From the NCBI GenBank assembly GCA_047974135.1, contig JBKECC010000048.1, forward strand, positions 1 through 22,188: a DNA stretch of 22,188 bases. The letters run 5' to 3'. The position numbers and the translations under genes were made by a program. Positions 1-7,102 of this stretch are shown in pieces. The notes under the pieces are model-generated. The model worked only from the letters and a program-made list of their open reading frames with translations. It did no database searches and had not been told where the DNA came from. Numbering within the stretch: position 1 is the stretch's first letter; every line of letters begins with the position of its first letter. The DNA is from JAIRQK01 sp047974135 (GTDB lineage: Bacteria > Campylobacterota > Campylobacteria > Campylobacterales > Campylobacteraceae).

Positions 1-399
1 TGTATCTTGCATCAAACCTTTTGGAGTCTGTTTTTTATTGTCTGATAAACCGTAGCCACGATAATCAAACATAAAAACATTGTAGTTTTCTCTTGCTAGC
101 CAAGAGACATAGCTTAAATGATTTTCCAATTTTCCGGCATTTCCGTGAACTTGCAAAATGGTGGCTTTTGCATTTTTACTTCCATTTATTGAGTGGATAA
201 ACCAACCATTTAGTTTTGTTTTATTGTCACTACTTAGAAAAAGCAGATCCTCATAAACAAGCCCTGCACTTTTTGGAGTGAATGAGGAAGCGCCAATTTG
301 TGGATAGTAAAAGAAACTCTGAGCATTTAAAGCCAAAAGTATAGCTCCTGCTACAAAAACCGTAAAAAGTATGGTAAAAATGCTTTTAAGTATCTTCAT
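1..399 (-). CDS. Alpha/beta hydrolase with N-terminal membrane anchor, partial at left edge
   Basis: The first 133 codons of a minus-strand gene are visible from ATG 399-397; the rest lies beyond the left edge. Residues about 5-27 are a hydrophobic segment (signal anchor or uncleaved signal peptide) followed by FFYYPQ. The frame then shows QVHGNAGKLENHLSY, which gives the oxyanion-type HGNAG motif, and FDYRGYGLSDN. Both are hallmarks of the BEM46/ABHD13-like alpha/beta hydrolases. The nucleophile elbow (GxSxG) and the catalytic Asp/His would be downstream and cannot be seen. Substrate unknown; family members are membrane-associated esterases or lipases. The start lies 17 nt after the stop of the preceding membrane protein, with a TTTACATGTAAA palindrome in the gap, and there is no strong Shine-Dalgarno. 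Co-transcription with the two upstream genes is inferred. Confidence 0.8.
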   Translation of the reverse strand, partial: MKILKSIFTILFTVFVAGAILLALNAQSFFYYPQIGASSFTPKSAGLVYEDLLFLSSDNKTKLNGWFIHSINGSKNAKATILQVHGNAGKLENHLSYVSWLARENYNVFMFDYRGYGLSDNKKQTPKGLMQDT

Positions 400-403
400 G
401 GCT

Positions 404-415
404 TTTACATGTAAA
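404..415. repeat. TTTACATGTAAA palindrome, single copy, intergenic
   Basis: Exact 12-bp palindrome filling most of the 17-bp gap between the unknown membrane protein (stop at 417) and the hydrolase (start at 399). It belongs to the family repeated through the window. Its function here is unknown; it lies where a ribosome binding site would be expected. Confidence 0.9.
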
Positions 416-416
416 C

Positions 417-1286
417 CTATAAATTTGTTACTTTGGCTTCCATAACGCTTTTATCGAGGTCGCTTTTTGTTTGAAGCATTTTTGTAATTGCTTGTTGGAT
501 TTTATTTTTATTGTCTGTTTTAACAAAAATATCAATTTTCAATCCGTTTGATTTTTCATCTACAATGTTTTCAATAGATACTATGGCATTGTGCATAAAG
601 GTGTTTGGAATATATTCTTTTTTTTGTTTTTGTAAAATATCTTTAGCTATTGATTTAAAGGTTATAAAATCAGGGGTGTCCTTTTTATATTTTTCTTGAG
701 CTTTTGCGTATAAATCATAAATATACTTAAATGCTTTATCTTTTTCATACGAGATTGAAGCTTTACTATCTCCTGTGGAAGAAATTTTAAAATCACCAAA
801 AGCACCATCAAAAATAAAATTATAATTTTTTTTATCCATATCCACGGCATCCAATGATATATAAGCTGGAAACAGCATATTTTCAAGCTTTTTGTCATTT
901 ATTAATGCAGGATTTCCTCTTATATTTGTTACATGTAAACCTTTTAATTTTTGAAAAGCAAGAGTTATCTCTATATTGTCAAAAAATAGAATATCTGAAT
1001 TGCTCTCTTTTGAGTAAACACTTCCACTTCCTGTGTTGCAATGAAATGAAAAGAGGTTTATGCTTCTACATATAACTTTTTGATCTAATTTTCCAGAAAA
1101 AGGAGCTGCTAATGGATTTTTTGCCACATTATATAGAGTATTTTTATCTGTGATAGCTTGGTAAATGCTCATTTGTGCTTTGTGCTTATAAAAAAAGTGT
1201 CCACCGATAACAATCGCAGCTAAAATCACTAAAATACCGAGTACTACAAACACTAAAGTGCTTGCTTTTCTAAAACCTTGTCTCAT
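417..1286 (-). CDS. Single-pass membrane protein of unknown function
   Basis: This 289-aa protein is not a family I recognise. Residues about 10-32 form one clear transmembrane segment (VFVVLGILVILAAIVIGGHFF) after a basic MRQGFRK start, so the rest most likely sits in the periplasm. The remainder is lysine-rich, with no catalytic motif I can name. Two cysteines close together (CRSINLFSFHC, about residues 73-83) could form a disulfide outside the cytoplasm. The start is supported by AGGAGA at 1296-1291, 4 nt before the ATG. The gene follows the ankyrin-repeat gene by 18 nt and precedes the anchored hydrolase by 17 nt, so the three are probably expressed together. One TTACATGTAA palindrome lies inside the gene at 929-938, where it encodes HVT. 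Confidence 0.8.
   Translation of the reverse strand: MRQGFRKASTLVFVVLGILVILAAIVIGGHFFYKHKAQMSIYQAITDKNTLYNVAKNPLAAPFSGKLDQKVICRSINLFSFHCNTGSGSVYSKESNSDILFFDNIEITLAFQKLKGLHVTNIRGNPALINDKKLENMLFPAYISLDAVDMDKKNYNFIFDGAFGDFKISSTGDSKASISYEKDKAFKYIYDLYAKAQEKYKKDTPDFITFKSIAKDILQKQKKEYIPNTFMHNAIVSIENIVDEKSNGLKIDIFVKTDNKNKIQQAITKMLQTKSDLDKSVMEAKVTNL
929..938. repeat. TTACATGTAA palindrome inside the membrane-protein gene
   Basis: Exact 10-bp core, read as L/H-V codons (CAT GTA ACA on the coding strand gives HVT). One of five exact copies lying wholly within coding sequence. Confidence 0.85.
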
Positions 1287-1304
1287 TTTTTCTCCTAAAA
1301 TCTC

Positions 1305-2738
1305 TTACATATTTTCTAAAAGCACTTTTACCAATGCTTCGTTATTGTTTTTGACAGCTAAATCAAGAGCGCTTTCTTTATTGTTATTTACAGCATTTAT
1401 ACTTGAAGTATCGTTTTCTAAAATAAGTTTAGCAATTTTTACCCCACTTGCTTGATTTGTGTTTGAAGCAGCGTATATAAGTGCCGTATTTCCGTAACTA
1501 TCTATAAGATTTGTGTCTGCTTTGTTATCAAGTAAAAGTTCAGCTATGCCAAACTTGTTCTCATCTCCAAACTTTGCAAAACTCATAAGTGGCGAAATAC
1601 CATCACTGTTTACCTTGTTTATATCGCAGTTCGCACTCACTAACTCATCTGCTAAGTTGTAGTTTAAAGAAGCCAAATAACCAGCTTGAGAGATAAAGTT
1701 TAGTGCTGTGTTTAAGCTTTTATCTATCGTGTCGTTTACATGTAAACCATTTTCTACAAGTTCTGTTAAAATTTTTGTGATAGTTTTAACATCTTGCCCG
1801 CCCGCAACTCCACGGTTTAGGTTTGTTAAGCCATTTTTGAGTAGAAAAAACACGGCTGTATTTTCATCGCCATTTTTAAAATTTACATCAACATTTGCAT
1901 TTATGAGTATTTTGACAATTTCTAAAGATGGATATTCACAAGCCATCATAAGAGCTGTTTTACCAAATTCATCGCTTATATAGTTTAAATCAACACCATT
2001 TTTAATGTGTGCATTTAGAGATTCTATATTTTTATTTAAAACTGCTTTTACTATGTCAAAACCAAGAGTTGTATCACCCTCGTCGCTAAAAAGAGCTATT
2101 ATCTCTTTAACACCACTACGCTGTGCGTAAGTTAATGCATCAGTTCCAAATACATCTTTATCTTCTTTGTCTAATCCACCCTTTGTAAGCAAAATTTTTA
2201 TCGTATTTATAGCATTTGGTAAAAACCCTCTAACATCTTTTCTGTGGGAAGCTATTGAAGTTATTTTGTGAAGTAAGTTTTTTTGCTCCGCACCCACTAC
2301 ATCCATCTTTACTCCATCATCACAAAGTGCTTCAATGAATGGATATATACATTTTTCGCCACCAAGATATATAGCAGACTCTTCAGAATCATTTTTCTTT
2401 TTTGGATTTACTTTTGCGTTAAGCAGGGCTTTTGTGGTTTTGTATATCTCATCTTTTTTAAGTTCTATCTTTGTTATATCGTTAAAGTGTGGACTTTTTA
2501 TAAGAGAGTGAAATGGAGTGTTTCCATATTTGTCAGTTTTTGCTCTTGCGTTTTTTGAAGTTAAAAACTCAATAGCCTTATAATCAAAATATTTAGCTGC
2601 TAAGTGATAAAACCCCTCTTCGCTTGCGTTTACCTCATTTAAATCTTCTATGTTCACATAAAGTGGCAACATATCAACACTATCTTTACTAAACATATTT
2701 TTCATATAAGTATCGTTTATCGTTTTAAAATTACTCAT
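1305..2738 (-). CDS. Ankyrin-repeat protein
   Basis: A 477-aa cytoplasmic-looking protein built of ankyrin-type repeats. Recognisable repeat cores are YGNTPFHSLIKS, FGTDALTYAQRSGVKEIIALF, FGKTALMMACEYPSLEIVKILINANVDVN, DGISPLMSFAKFG, YGNTALIYAASNT and NKESALDLAVKNNNEALVKVLLENM at the C-terminus. Such proteins usually mediate protein-protein contacts; the partner cannot be read from sequence. The open frame reaches a further ATG at 2765, but I place the start at ATG 2738-2736 because AAGGA at 2750-2746 lies 7 nt upstream of it and would be inside the longer version. There is no signal peptide. It is the first gene of a likely unit with the membrane protein and anchored hydrolase. A TTTACATGTAAA copy lies inside at 1735-1746, encoding LHVN. 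Confidence 0.88.
   Translation of the reverse strand: MSNFKTINDTYMKNMFSKDSVDMLPLYVNIEDLNEVNASEEGFYHLAAKYFDYKAIEFLTSKNARAKTDKYGNTPFHSLIKSPHFNDITKIELKKDEIYKTTKALLNAKVNPKKKNDSEESAIYLGGEKCIYPFIEALCDDGVKMDVVGAEQKNLLHKITSIASHRKDVRGFLPNAINTIKILLTKGGLDKEDKDVFGTDALTYAQRSGVKEIIALFSDEGDTTLGFDIVKAVLNKNIESLNAHIKNGVDLNYISDEFGKTALMMACEYPSLEIVKILINANVDVNFKNGDENTAVFFLLKNGLTNLNRGVAGGQDVKTITKILTELVENGLHVNDTIDKSLNTALNFISQAGYLASLNYNLADELVSANCDINKVNSDGISPLMSFAKFGDENKFGIAELLLDNKADTNLIDSYGNTALIYAASNTNQASGVKIAKLILENDTSSINAVNNNKESALDLAVKNNNEALVKVLLENM
1735..1746. repeat. TTTACATGTAAA palindrome inside the ankyrin gene
   Basis: Exact 12-bp palindrome extended to 14 bp by G/C on either side. On the coding strand it reads TTA CAT GTA AAC, giving LHVN. 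Confidence 0.9.
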
Positions 2739-2766
2739 ACACACATCCTTGTAGTTAGATGGCAAT

Positions 2767-2774
2767 ATTTTATA
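2767..2774 (-). promoter_or_regulatory. Possible -10 box for the ankyrin-gene unit
   Basis: On the minus strand TATAAAAT lies about 29 nt upstream of the chosen ATG, in an AT-rich stretch just after the terminator-like palindrome pair of the uptake operon. Campylobacter promoters rely mainly on the -10 box, so this is plausible but weak evidence. Confidence 0.3.
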
Positions 2775-2805
2775 TTTAAGTTATATAAAAAGGCATTAAA
2801 AAGGT

Positions 2806-2836
2806 TTTTACATGTAAAAAAGCTTTACATGTAAAA
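2806..2836. terminator. Paired TTTACATGTAAA inverted repeat at the end of the uptake operon
   Basis: Two copies of the palindrome (2807-2818 and 2824-2835) form a perfect inverted repeat with 13-bp arms (2806-2818 and 2824-2836) and a 5-nt loop, starting 3 bp after the stop of the ATPase gene. On the minus strand the hairpin is followed after a few bases by a run of five T, as in an intrinsic terminator, although the stem has only two G/C pairs per copy. Terminator function is inferred. Confidence 0.6.
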
Positions 2837-2838
2837 GA

Positions 2839-3603
2839 TTAATTTACTCCATCAACGATAACAAAAGGATACCCTTTTGTACAACACTCAATGCGTCCTT
2901 TTATGCCATAAACTTCTGAGAGATTTTGTGGAGTTATAACATCAAAAGGTTTCCCCTGGGCTACTAACTTTCCATCTTTCATCATTACTATATAATCAGA
3001 GTGTCTAAGAGCTATGTTTATATCGTGAACCACTATCACAGTTATTAGATTCCTCTCTATTGTCTCTTTTTTAACTAAATCCATAACATGAAACTGATGA
3101 TTTATGTCTAAAGCGGAGAGCGGTTCATCAAGAAGTAGTATATCAGGAGCTCTAATAAGTGACTGAGCCAAACCTGCAAGTTGTTTTTGTCCGCCACTTA
3201 ACTCATCTAGAAAACTAAAAGCAAGATGTTCAATACCAAGCTTTTTTAAAAGCTGCATAATCTCATCTTGTGAGAAACTTTTATTTGAAGTTACTCTTTG
3301 TGCAACCATGATAGATTCTAAAACCATCAAATGAATTCCGCTTGGAAGTGATTGAGGAAGATAGACTACTTTTTTTGACCTTTGTGAAAAAGCGATTTTA
3401 GATAGATTTATCTCATCAAGTACGATATCACCACTTGAGTCATTAAGTCCAGCAAGTGCTCTCATGAGAGTTGATTTTCCACAGCCATTTGGTCCTAAAA
3501 GTGTTGTAACCTCTCCTCTTGGGATAGTGTTTAGATTTAAATCTTCAATGATTAGTTTTTTTCTATAACCAGTGGTAAGGTGGTTAATCTTTAATCCTTT
3601 CAT
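2839..3603 (-). CDS. ABC transporter ATPase, iron-chelate/haem/cobalamin type
   Basis: A 254-aa ATPase of the FecE/BtuD/HmuV class, which powers the neighbouring BtuC-type permease at the inner membrane. Visible motifs: Walker A GPNGCGKST (37-45), Q-loop Q84 in YLPQ, signature LSGGQ (135-139), Walker B ILLLDEP (155-161) with catalytic E160, D-loop SALD, and switch H193 in VVHD. All catalytic positions are intact and length is normal. Its ATG overlaps the stop of the permease gene by one base (TAATG), indicating translational coupling. The substrate cannot be decided from the ATPase; a Fur-like box upstream of the operon points to iron or haem. Confidence 0.93.
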   Translation of the reverse strand: MKGLKINHLTTGYRKKLIIEDLNLNTIPRGEVTTLLGPNGCGKSTLMRALAGLNDSSGDIVLDEINLSKIAFSQRSKKVVYLPQSLPSGIHLMVLESIMVAQRVTSNKSFSQDEIMQLLKKLGIEHLAFSFLDELSGGQKQLAGLAQSLIRAPDILLLDEPLSALDINHQFHVMDLVKKETIERNLITVIVVHDINIALRHSDYIVMMKDGKLVAQGKPFDVITPQNLSEVYGIKGRIECCTKGYPFVIVDGVN

Positions 3604-4664
3604 TAACCTACCCTCTCTTTAAATTTTAATACTATAAACAAGAAAAATGGAACACCAACAAGTGAAGTAACTATACCAACAGGAACAACAACACCATGAA
3701 AAAGATTTTTTGAAGCTATGGAAGCAACAGAGAGTATAAGCGCACCTATTAACGCGCTTGCAGGAAGATAAAAACGGTGATCTTCTCCAAAGAGTATCCT
3801 TGAAATGTGAGGAGCAACAAGTCCTATAAAACCGATAGGTCCAACTAGGGCAACTGCGGTTGCAGAAGCAAAACTTATACGAATTAGCGTTGTAAGTCTA
3901 AGTTTTTTAGTGTTTATACCAAAGCTTATAGCCCTATCCTCCCCAAGTCTTAGAGCTGTTAATTTCCAAGAGTTTAACATCGACCAGATAAGAACAACAA
4001 CAAAAACTATAAACATTGCCGTTATATGTACTTTAGTTGCATTTCTTGTAACATTTCCCATAGTCCACATCACAAGTCCTTGGAGTTTGTCTTCACTTGC
4101 AACAAATTGCATCAAAGATACAAGAGCGTTAAATGAAAAAACAAGAGCTATACCAAAGAGGACTATGCCTGAACTTGAGATTTTTGAGTATCTTGTCAAA
4201 AAATCAAGCAAAAGTGCAGCAAGTATGGAAAATAAAAAGGCATTTGCAGAGATTATCCACTGTCCTGGAATGCCAGGAAGTGAGATATCAGCGACTATAG
4301 CAAGAGCTGCTCCAAAAGCTGCTGCGTTCGAAAGCCCAAGCGTAAAAGGGCTTGCAAGCGGATTGTTGAGTATAGTTTGCATCTCAGCACCAGCAAGTCC
4401 AAGAGCAAGTCCAACTGCAATAGCCATCAGGGCATAAGGCAGTCTTAACTCCCAAACAGTGATTTTAAGATACAAATCAACTTCATCGGGAGATGTTAAA
4501 GCTTTTATCAAATTTGAAATTGAAATATCATCAGGTCCAAGTATAAAATCAAAAAAACCAGAGATTAAAATCAAAACTACAAGTAAGGAGAGGATAAGGT
4601 ATCTAAACCTTATCATTTTCCCGTATCTATTTTCTACTGCTACATTTTCTACGTTCAAAATCAT
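3603..4664 (-). CDS. ABC transporter permease, FecCD/BtuC family
   Basis: A 353-aa inner-membrane permease with many hydrophobic segments, as expected for the roughly ten-helix BtuC/FecD family that moves ferric-siderophore, haem or cobalamin into the cytoplasm. The family signature near the C-terminal third, ALVGPIGFIGLVAPHISR, which contacts the ATPase, is present. GLALGLAGAEMQTILNNPLASPFTLG is the conserved early loop. The N-terminus MILNVENVAVENRYGK is an unusually long hydrophilic lead; a start at the internal MIRFRY (17th codon) is possible, but AAAGG lies just upstream of the first ATG. It begins 12 bp after the binding-protein gene and overlaps the ATPase gene by one base. A single permease gene implies a homodimer. 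Confidence 0.93.
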   Translation of the reverse strand: MILNVENVAVENRYGKMIRFRYLILSLLVVLILISGFFDFILGPDDISISNLIKALTSPDEVDLYLKITVWELRLPYALMAIAVGLALGLAGAEMQTILNNPLASPFTLGLSNAAAFGAALAIVADISLPGIPGQWIISANAFLFSILAALLLDFLTRYSKISSSGIVLFGIALVFSFNALVSLMQFVASEDKLQGLVMWTMGNVTRNATKVHITAMFIVFVVVLIWSMLNSWKLTALRLGEDRAISFGINTKKLRLTTLIRISFASATAVALVGPIGFIGLVAPHISRILFGEDHRFYLPASALIGALILSVASIASKNLFHGVVVPVGIVTSLVGVPFFLFIVLKFKERVG

Positions 4665-4676
4665 CGCCCCTTTGGG

Positions 4677-5804
4677 TTATTTTGCAATATTATAATCATC
4701 AACCCAAAATGTTCCAGTTGGCTCAATTGCTAAAAAGTTTTTATGTATATATGCTCTTGTACTCTCTAAATCAACATCACTAAAAAGTTCAGGATATAGC
4801 CATTTTGCAAAGGCTTCTATAGCTATAATATTTTGAGGAATATTATAGTATCCGTGCCAAATAGCAGAAGTTCTATGATTTTTTACTGCACCTAAATGCT
4901 CTATGATTTTTCTTTTTAAAAGAGTATTTGCAGAACCTAGTGCACTTTCATAATCAACCTCTGCTCCAAGTTTTGCACCATTTGCGGTTGAATCTTTAGT
5001 TTGAGTACCTGTTATGATGTAAACATCAGGGTTTTCCATAAGAAGTTTTTCTAAGTTAACATTTCCAAAAACGCCAGGAAGAAGTCCAGTTGCTATATTT
5101 TTTCCACCAGCAACTTCTATAAATTCGCCCATACTTCCATTTCCAGCTGTTAAACAACAATCATCGCTCGAGCCAGCTCTAAGCTCTATGAAAGCTTTTA
5201 CTTTTTTATCTTCAGGTATAGTGGCAACTCTTTTTTTGATTTCATCTAGTTTTGCAGTGTAAAATTCGATATATTCGTTTGCTTCATCTTCTCTTCCAAG
5301 CATTTTTCCTAAAATTTTCATGCTTGGAATCGTATTTTTCAATGGATAAGATCTAAAATCTACAAACACAACAGGAACTCCCATTCTCTCTAGTAGTCCA
5401 ACAAGTGAACCCTCTTGCATTGGGCCGTGACCTGAAATGCCAAAGATTGCAATATCAGGATTTAGCATTAGAACCTTTTCATTGCTAACTGTATCAGTTG
5501 TTGAGCCGCCAATCAAAGGTATATCATCAATCTGGGGAAACTTTTTTTTGTACTCATTGTAGTTTTGTGGATCAAGTTTTTTAAAATCACCCTGCCATCC
5601 AACTATTCTTTTAAATGGTTCATCTCCCTCAAGTAGTGCAAGAGCATGAAAGTATCTACCTTCACCCAAAAGTATCCTCTCTACTTTTTTTGGAACCTCT
5701 ACTTCTCTTCCTACTATATCTACGATTTTCTCGGCAAATAACACATTTGGTGCCATCAAAGCCACAGTTGCAACAAGATATGCAAAACCTTTTTTGAAAC
5801 TCAT
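4677..5804 (-). CDS. Periplasmic substrate-binding protein of the metal-chelate uptake system
   Basis: A 375-aa binding protein of the FecB/BtuF/FepB class (helical-backbone fold). Residues 1-24 are a Sec signal peptide (MSFKKGF, then a hydrophobic core ending NVLFA), so the mature protein starts near EKIVDIVGREV, the usual beginning of this family. There is no lipobox cysteine. Further on, a first lobe holds LLGEGRYFHALALL and LMLNPDIAIFG, and a second lobe holds NPDVYIITG. An adjacent cysteine pair, C216-C217 in SSDDCCLTAGNG, stands out; I cannot say whether it binds ligand. AAGGAA lies 6 nt upstream of the ATG at 5804. It is first in the operon and therefore nearest the candidate Fur box. 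Iron chelate or haem is likely; cobalamin or another metal complex is not excluded. Confidence 0.9.
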   Translation of the reverse strand: MSFKKGFAYLVATVALMAPNVLFAEKIVDIVGREVEVPKKVERILLGEGRYFHALALLEGDEPFKRIVGWQGDFKKLDPQNYNEYKKKFPQIDDIPLIGGSTTDTVSNEKVLMLNPDIAIFGISGHGPMQEGSLVGLLERMGVPVVFVDFRSYPLKNTIPSMKILGKMLGREDEANEYIEFYTAKLDEIKKRVATIPEDKKVKAFIELRAGSSDDCCLTAGNGSMGEFIEVAGGKNIATGLLPGVFGNVNLEKLLMENPDVYIITGTQTKDSTANGAKLGAEVDYESALGSANTLLKRKIIEHLGAVKNHRTSAIWHGYYNIPQNIIAIEAFAKWLYPELFSDVDLESTRAYIHKNFLAIEPTGTFWVDDYNIAK

Positions 5805-5852
5805 CTGCTCTTCCTTTTTTAATTATTTTAATTTGTATCATATATATCATAG

Positions 5853-5871
5853 TATAAAAAAAATCATTATC
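5853..5871. promoter_or_regulatory. Candidate Fur box upstream of the uptake operon
   Basis: AATCATTATC at 5862-5871 matches the right half of the classical Fur consensus GATAATGATAATCATTATC in all ten positions, and the full 19-bp site matches at 15 of 19 by hand count. An overlapping TTATCA-N4-TGATAA inverted repeat (5867-5882) extends it. It lies about 50 bp upstream of the binding-protein start, next to minus-strand TATACT/TATGAT -10-like words, where a repressor would block the promoter. Iron-dependent repression is inferred. Confidence 0.5.
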
Positions 5872-5882
5872 AAAATTGATAA

Positions 5883-6075
5883 CTCGTAATTTTACTTTAT
5901 AAACATAAATAAAAAATTAAATATAAGCAAAAGAAAATTGAAAAAAAATATAAGCAAATCAGTGTAGTTTTTGATAAAAAAGAGAAAAGTTGTAAAAATA
6001 TTACAAAAAGTTTACATATAAGATAGTTAAACAAAATATAACCTCAAAATAAGTACAATCTTAAGCTAAATTTTG
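5883..6075. other. AT-rich divergent intergenic region
   Basis: This is most of the 291-bp gap between the divergent uptake operon and ubiX. It is very A/T-rich. I see no ORF with a ribosome site and no tRNA. A plus-strand TACAAT at 6054-6059 is a possible -10 box for ubiX. In C. jejuni flgA precedes ubiX, as I recall it; no flgA is present here. Confidence 0.5.
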
Positions 6076-6087
6076 TTTACATGTAAA
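6076..6087. repeat. TTTACATGTAAA palindrome directly upstream of ubiX
   Basis: Exact 12-bp palindrome ending 8 nt before the ubiX ATG (6096), so it would lie in the 5' untranslated leader over the ribosome-binding region. No good Shine-Dalgarno is visible between it and the ATG. Confidence 0.9.
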
Positions 6088-6095
6088 GATAAAAA

Positions 6096-6629
6096 ATGAG
6101 AAAGATTATAGTAGGTATTAGCGGTGCTAGTGGAGTTAGACTTGGTGAAAAGTTTATAAAAGCACTTCCAAAAAATGAGTTTGAAATCTATGTCATAACA
6201 AGCCAAAATGCAAAAATAGTTGCAAAAAAAGAGGAAAATATAACTCTCTTAGACAATAATGACATCGCAGAGGTTACAGCTTCTGGCTCTTTTGGAGCTG
6301 AAATGATGGCGATAATACCTTGTAGCATGAATACTCTAGCTAAAATTGCTTATGGCATAAGTGACAATCTTTTAACAAGAAGTGCTGCTGTGATGATAAA
6401 AGAGAGAAAAACTCTGCTTCTAGCTCCAAGAGAGTTACCCTACTCTGCTATTGCACTTGAAAATATGCACAAACTTTCACTTTTAAATGTTATCATTGCT
6501 CCTCCAAATATTGGATATTATGCAGATATAAAAACACTAGAAGATATGGAGGATTTTTTAATTGGCAAATGGTTTGACCTCTTAAAAATTCCAAACTCAC
6601 TTTATAAAAGATGGGGAGAAGAAAAATGA
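6096..6629 (+). CDS. ubiX: Flavin prenyltransferase UbiX
   Basis: A 177-aa cytosolic enzyme that prenylates FMN to make the prenyl-FMN cofactor of UbiD-type decarboxylases; in Campylobacter the expected consumer is quinone synthesis. Diagnostic stretches: ISGASGVRLG (residues 8-17, nucleotide-binding loop), the FGAEMMAIIPCSMNTLAKIAYGISDNLLTR block, and KERKTLLLAPRELPYSAIALENM. All are typical of the UbiX/Pad1 family and intact. It is the first gene of the ubiX-coaD-tmk-hisS-speA unit, and its TGA overlaps the coaD ATG (ATGA). The leader lacks a strong Shine-Dalgarno and holds a TTTACATGTAAA palindrome instead. Confidence 0.93.
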   Translation: MRKIIVGISGASGVRLGEKFIKALPKNEFEIYVITSQNAKIVAKKEENITLLDNNDIAEVTASGSFGAEMMAIIPCSMNTLAKIAYGISDNLLTRSAAVMIKERKTLLLAPRELPYSAIALENMHKLSLLNVIIAPPNIGYYADIKTLEDMEDFLIGKWFDLLKIPNSLYKRWGEEK

Positions 6630-7102
6630 GAAGAATGGCGATATATCCAGGAACTTTTGATCCTATAACAAACGGACATATTGATGTTATAAAAAGAACG
6701 ATAACTCTTTTTGATAATGTTTTGATAGCAGTTGCAGCAAGTGAAGATAAAAAACCTATGTTTTGTATAGACAAAAGAGTTGAAATGGTAAAACTTGCTA
6801 CTAAGGACTTACAAGGAGTGAGTGTTGAGCCGTTTTCAAACTTAATGGTTGAGTTTGCAAAAAGTAAAAATATCTTTGTTGTTATACGTGGACTTAGGGC
6901 TGTTAGCGATTTTGAGTACGAGTTACAAATGGGTTATGCAAACAAATCTTTAGAAAATACGATAGAAACTGTGCATCTTATGCCAAGCTTGAAAAATGCA
7001 TTTATAAGTTCATCTATTGTTCGTTCAATTATAAAACACGGTGGCGATGCAACTCATCTTTGTCCAAAAGAGATAGATGCGTTTATAAAGGAAAAAAAAT
7101 AG
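6626..7102 (+). CDS. coaD: Phosphopantetheine adenylyltransferase
   Basis: A 158-aa enzyme that joins ATP and 4'-phosphopantetheine to make dephospho-CoA, the penultimate step of CoA synthesis. The N-terminus MRRMAIYPGTFDPITNGH carries the nucleotidyltransferase (T/H)xGH motif at NGH. RGLRAVSDFEYELQM and SSSIVRSI are the conserved substrate and ATP-loop segments. An in-frame ATG at 6611 would add five codons, but GGGGAG at 6613-6618 lies 7 nt before ATG 6626, and 158 aa is the normal family length. The start overlaps the ubiX stop (ATGA) and the stop overlaps the tmk GTG start (TAGTG). Confidence 0.95.
   Translation: MRRMAIYPGTFDPITNGHIDVIKRTITLFDNVLIAVAASEDKKPMFCIDKRVEMVKLATKDLQGVSVEPFSNLMVEFAKSKNIFVVIRGLRAVSDFEYELQMGYANKSLENTIETVHLMPSLKNAFISSSIVRSIIKHGGDATHLCPKEIDAFIKEKK

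Noticed and set aside
854..1075. Antisense and out-of-frame open frames opposite or within real genes (for example 854-1075, 3910-4437, 12455-12661)
   Set aside because: They overlap clear genes, lack family motifs and ribosome sites, and look like shadows of coding sequence.
2739..2765. Nine-codon N-terminal extension of the ankyrin protein from ATG 2765
   Set aside because: AAGGA at 2750-2746 fits the start at 2738 and would lie inside the longer version.
6010..6022. TTTACATATAAG and a similar TTTACATATAAAG at about 18035 as further members of the palindrome family
   Set aside because: The central ACATGT is changed to ACATAT, so these are not palindromic and are common in AT-rich DNA.
6611..6625. 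Upstream ATG start for coaD at 6611
   Set aside because: The ribosome site GGGGAG overlaps this ATG, and CoaD proteins normally start just before AIYPGTFDP.
7060..7101. ATG 7060 as tmk start
   Set aside because: It lies in coaD and adds residues not found before the P-loop; the GTG at 7102 has a proper ribosome site and gives family length.
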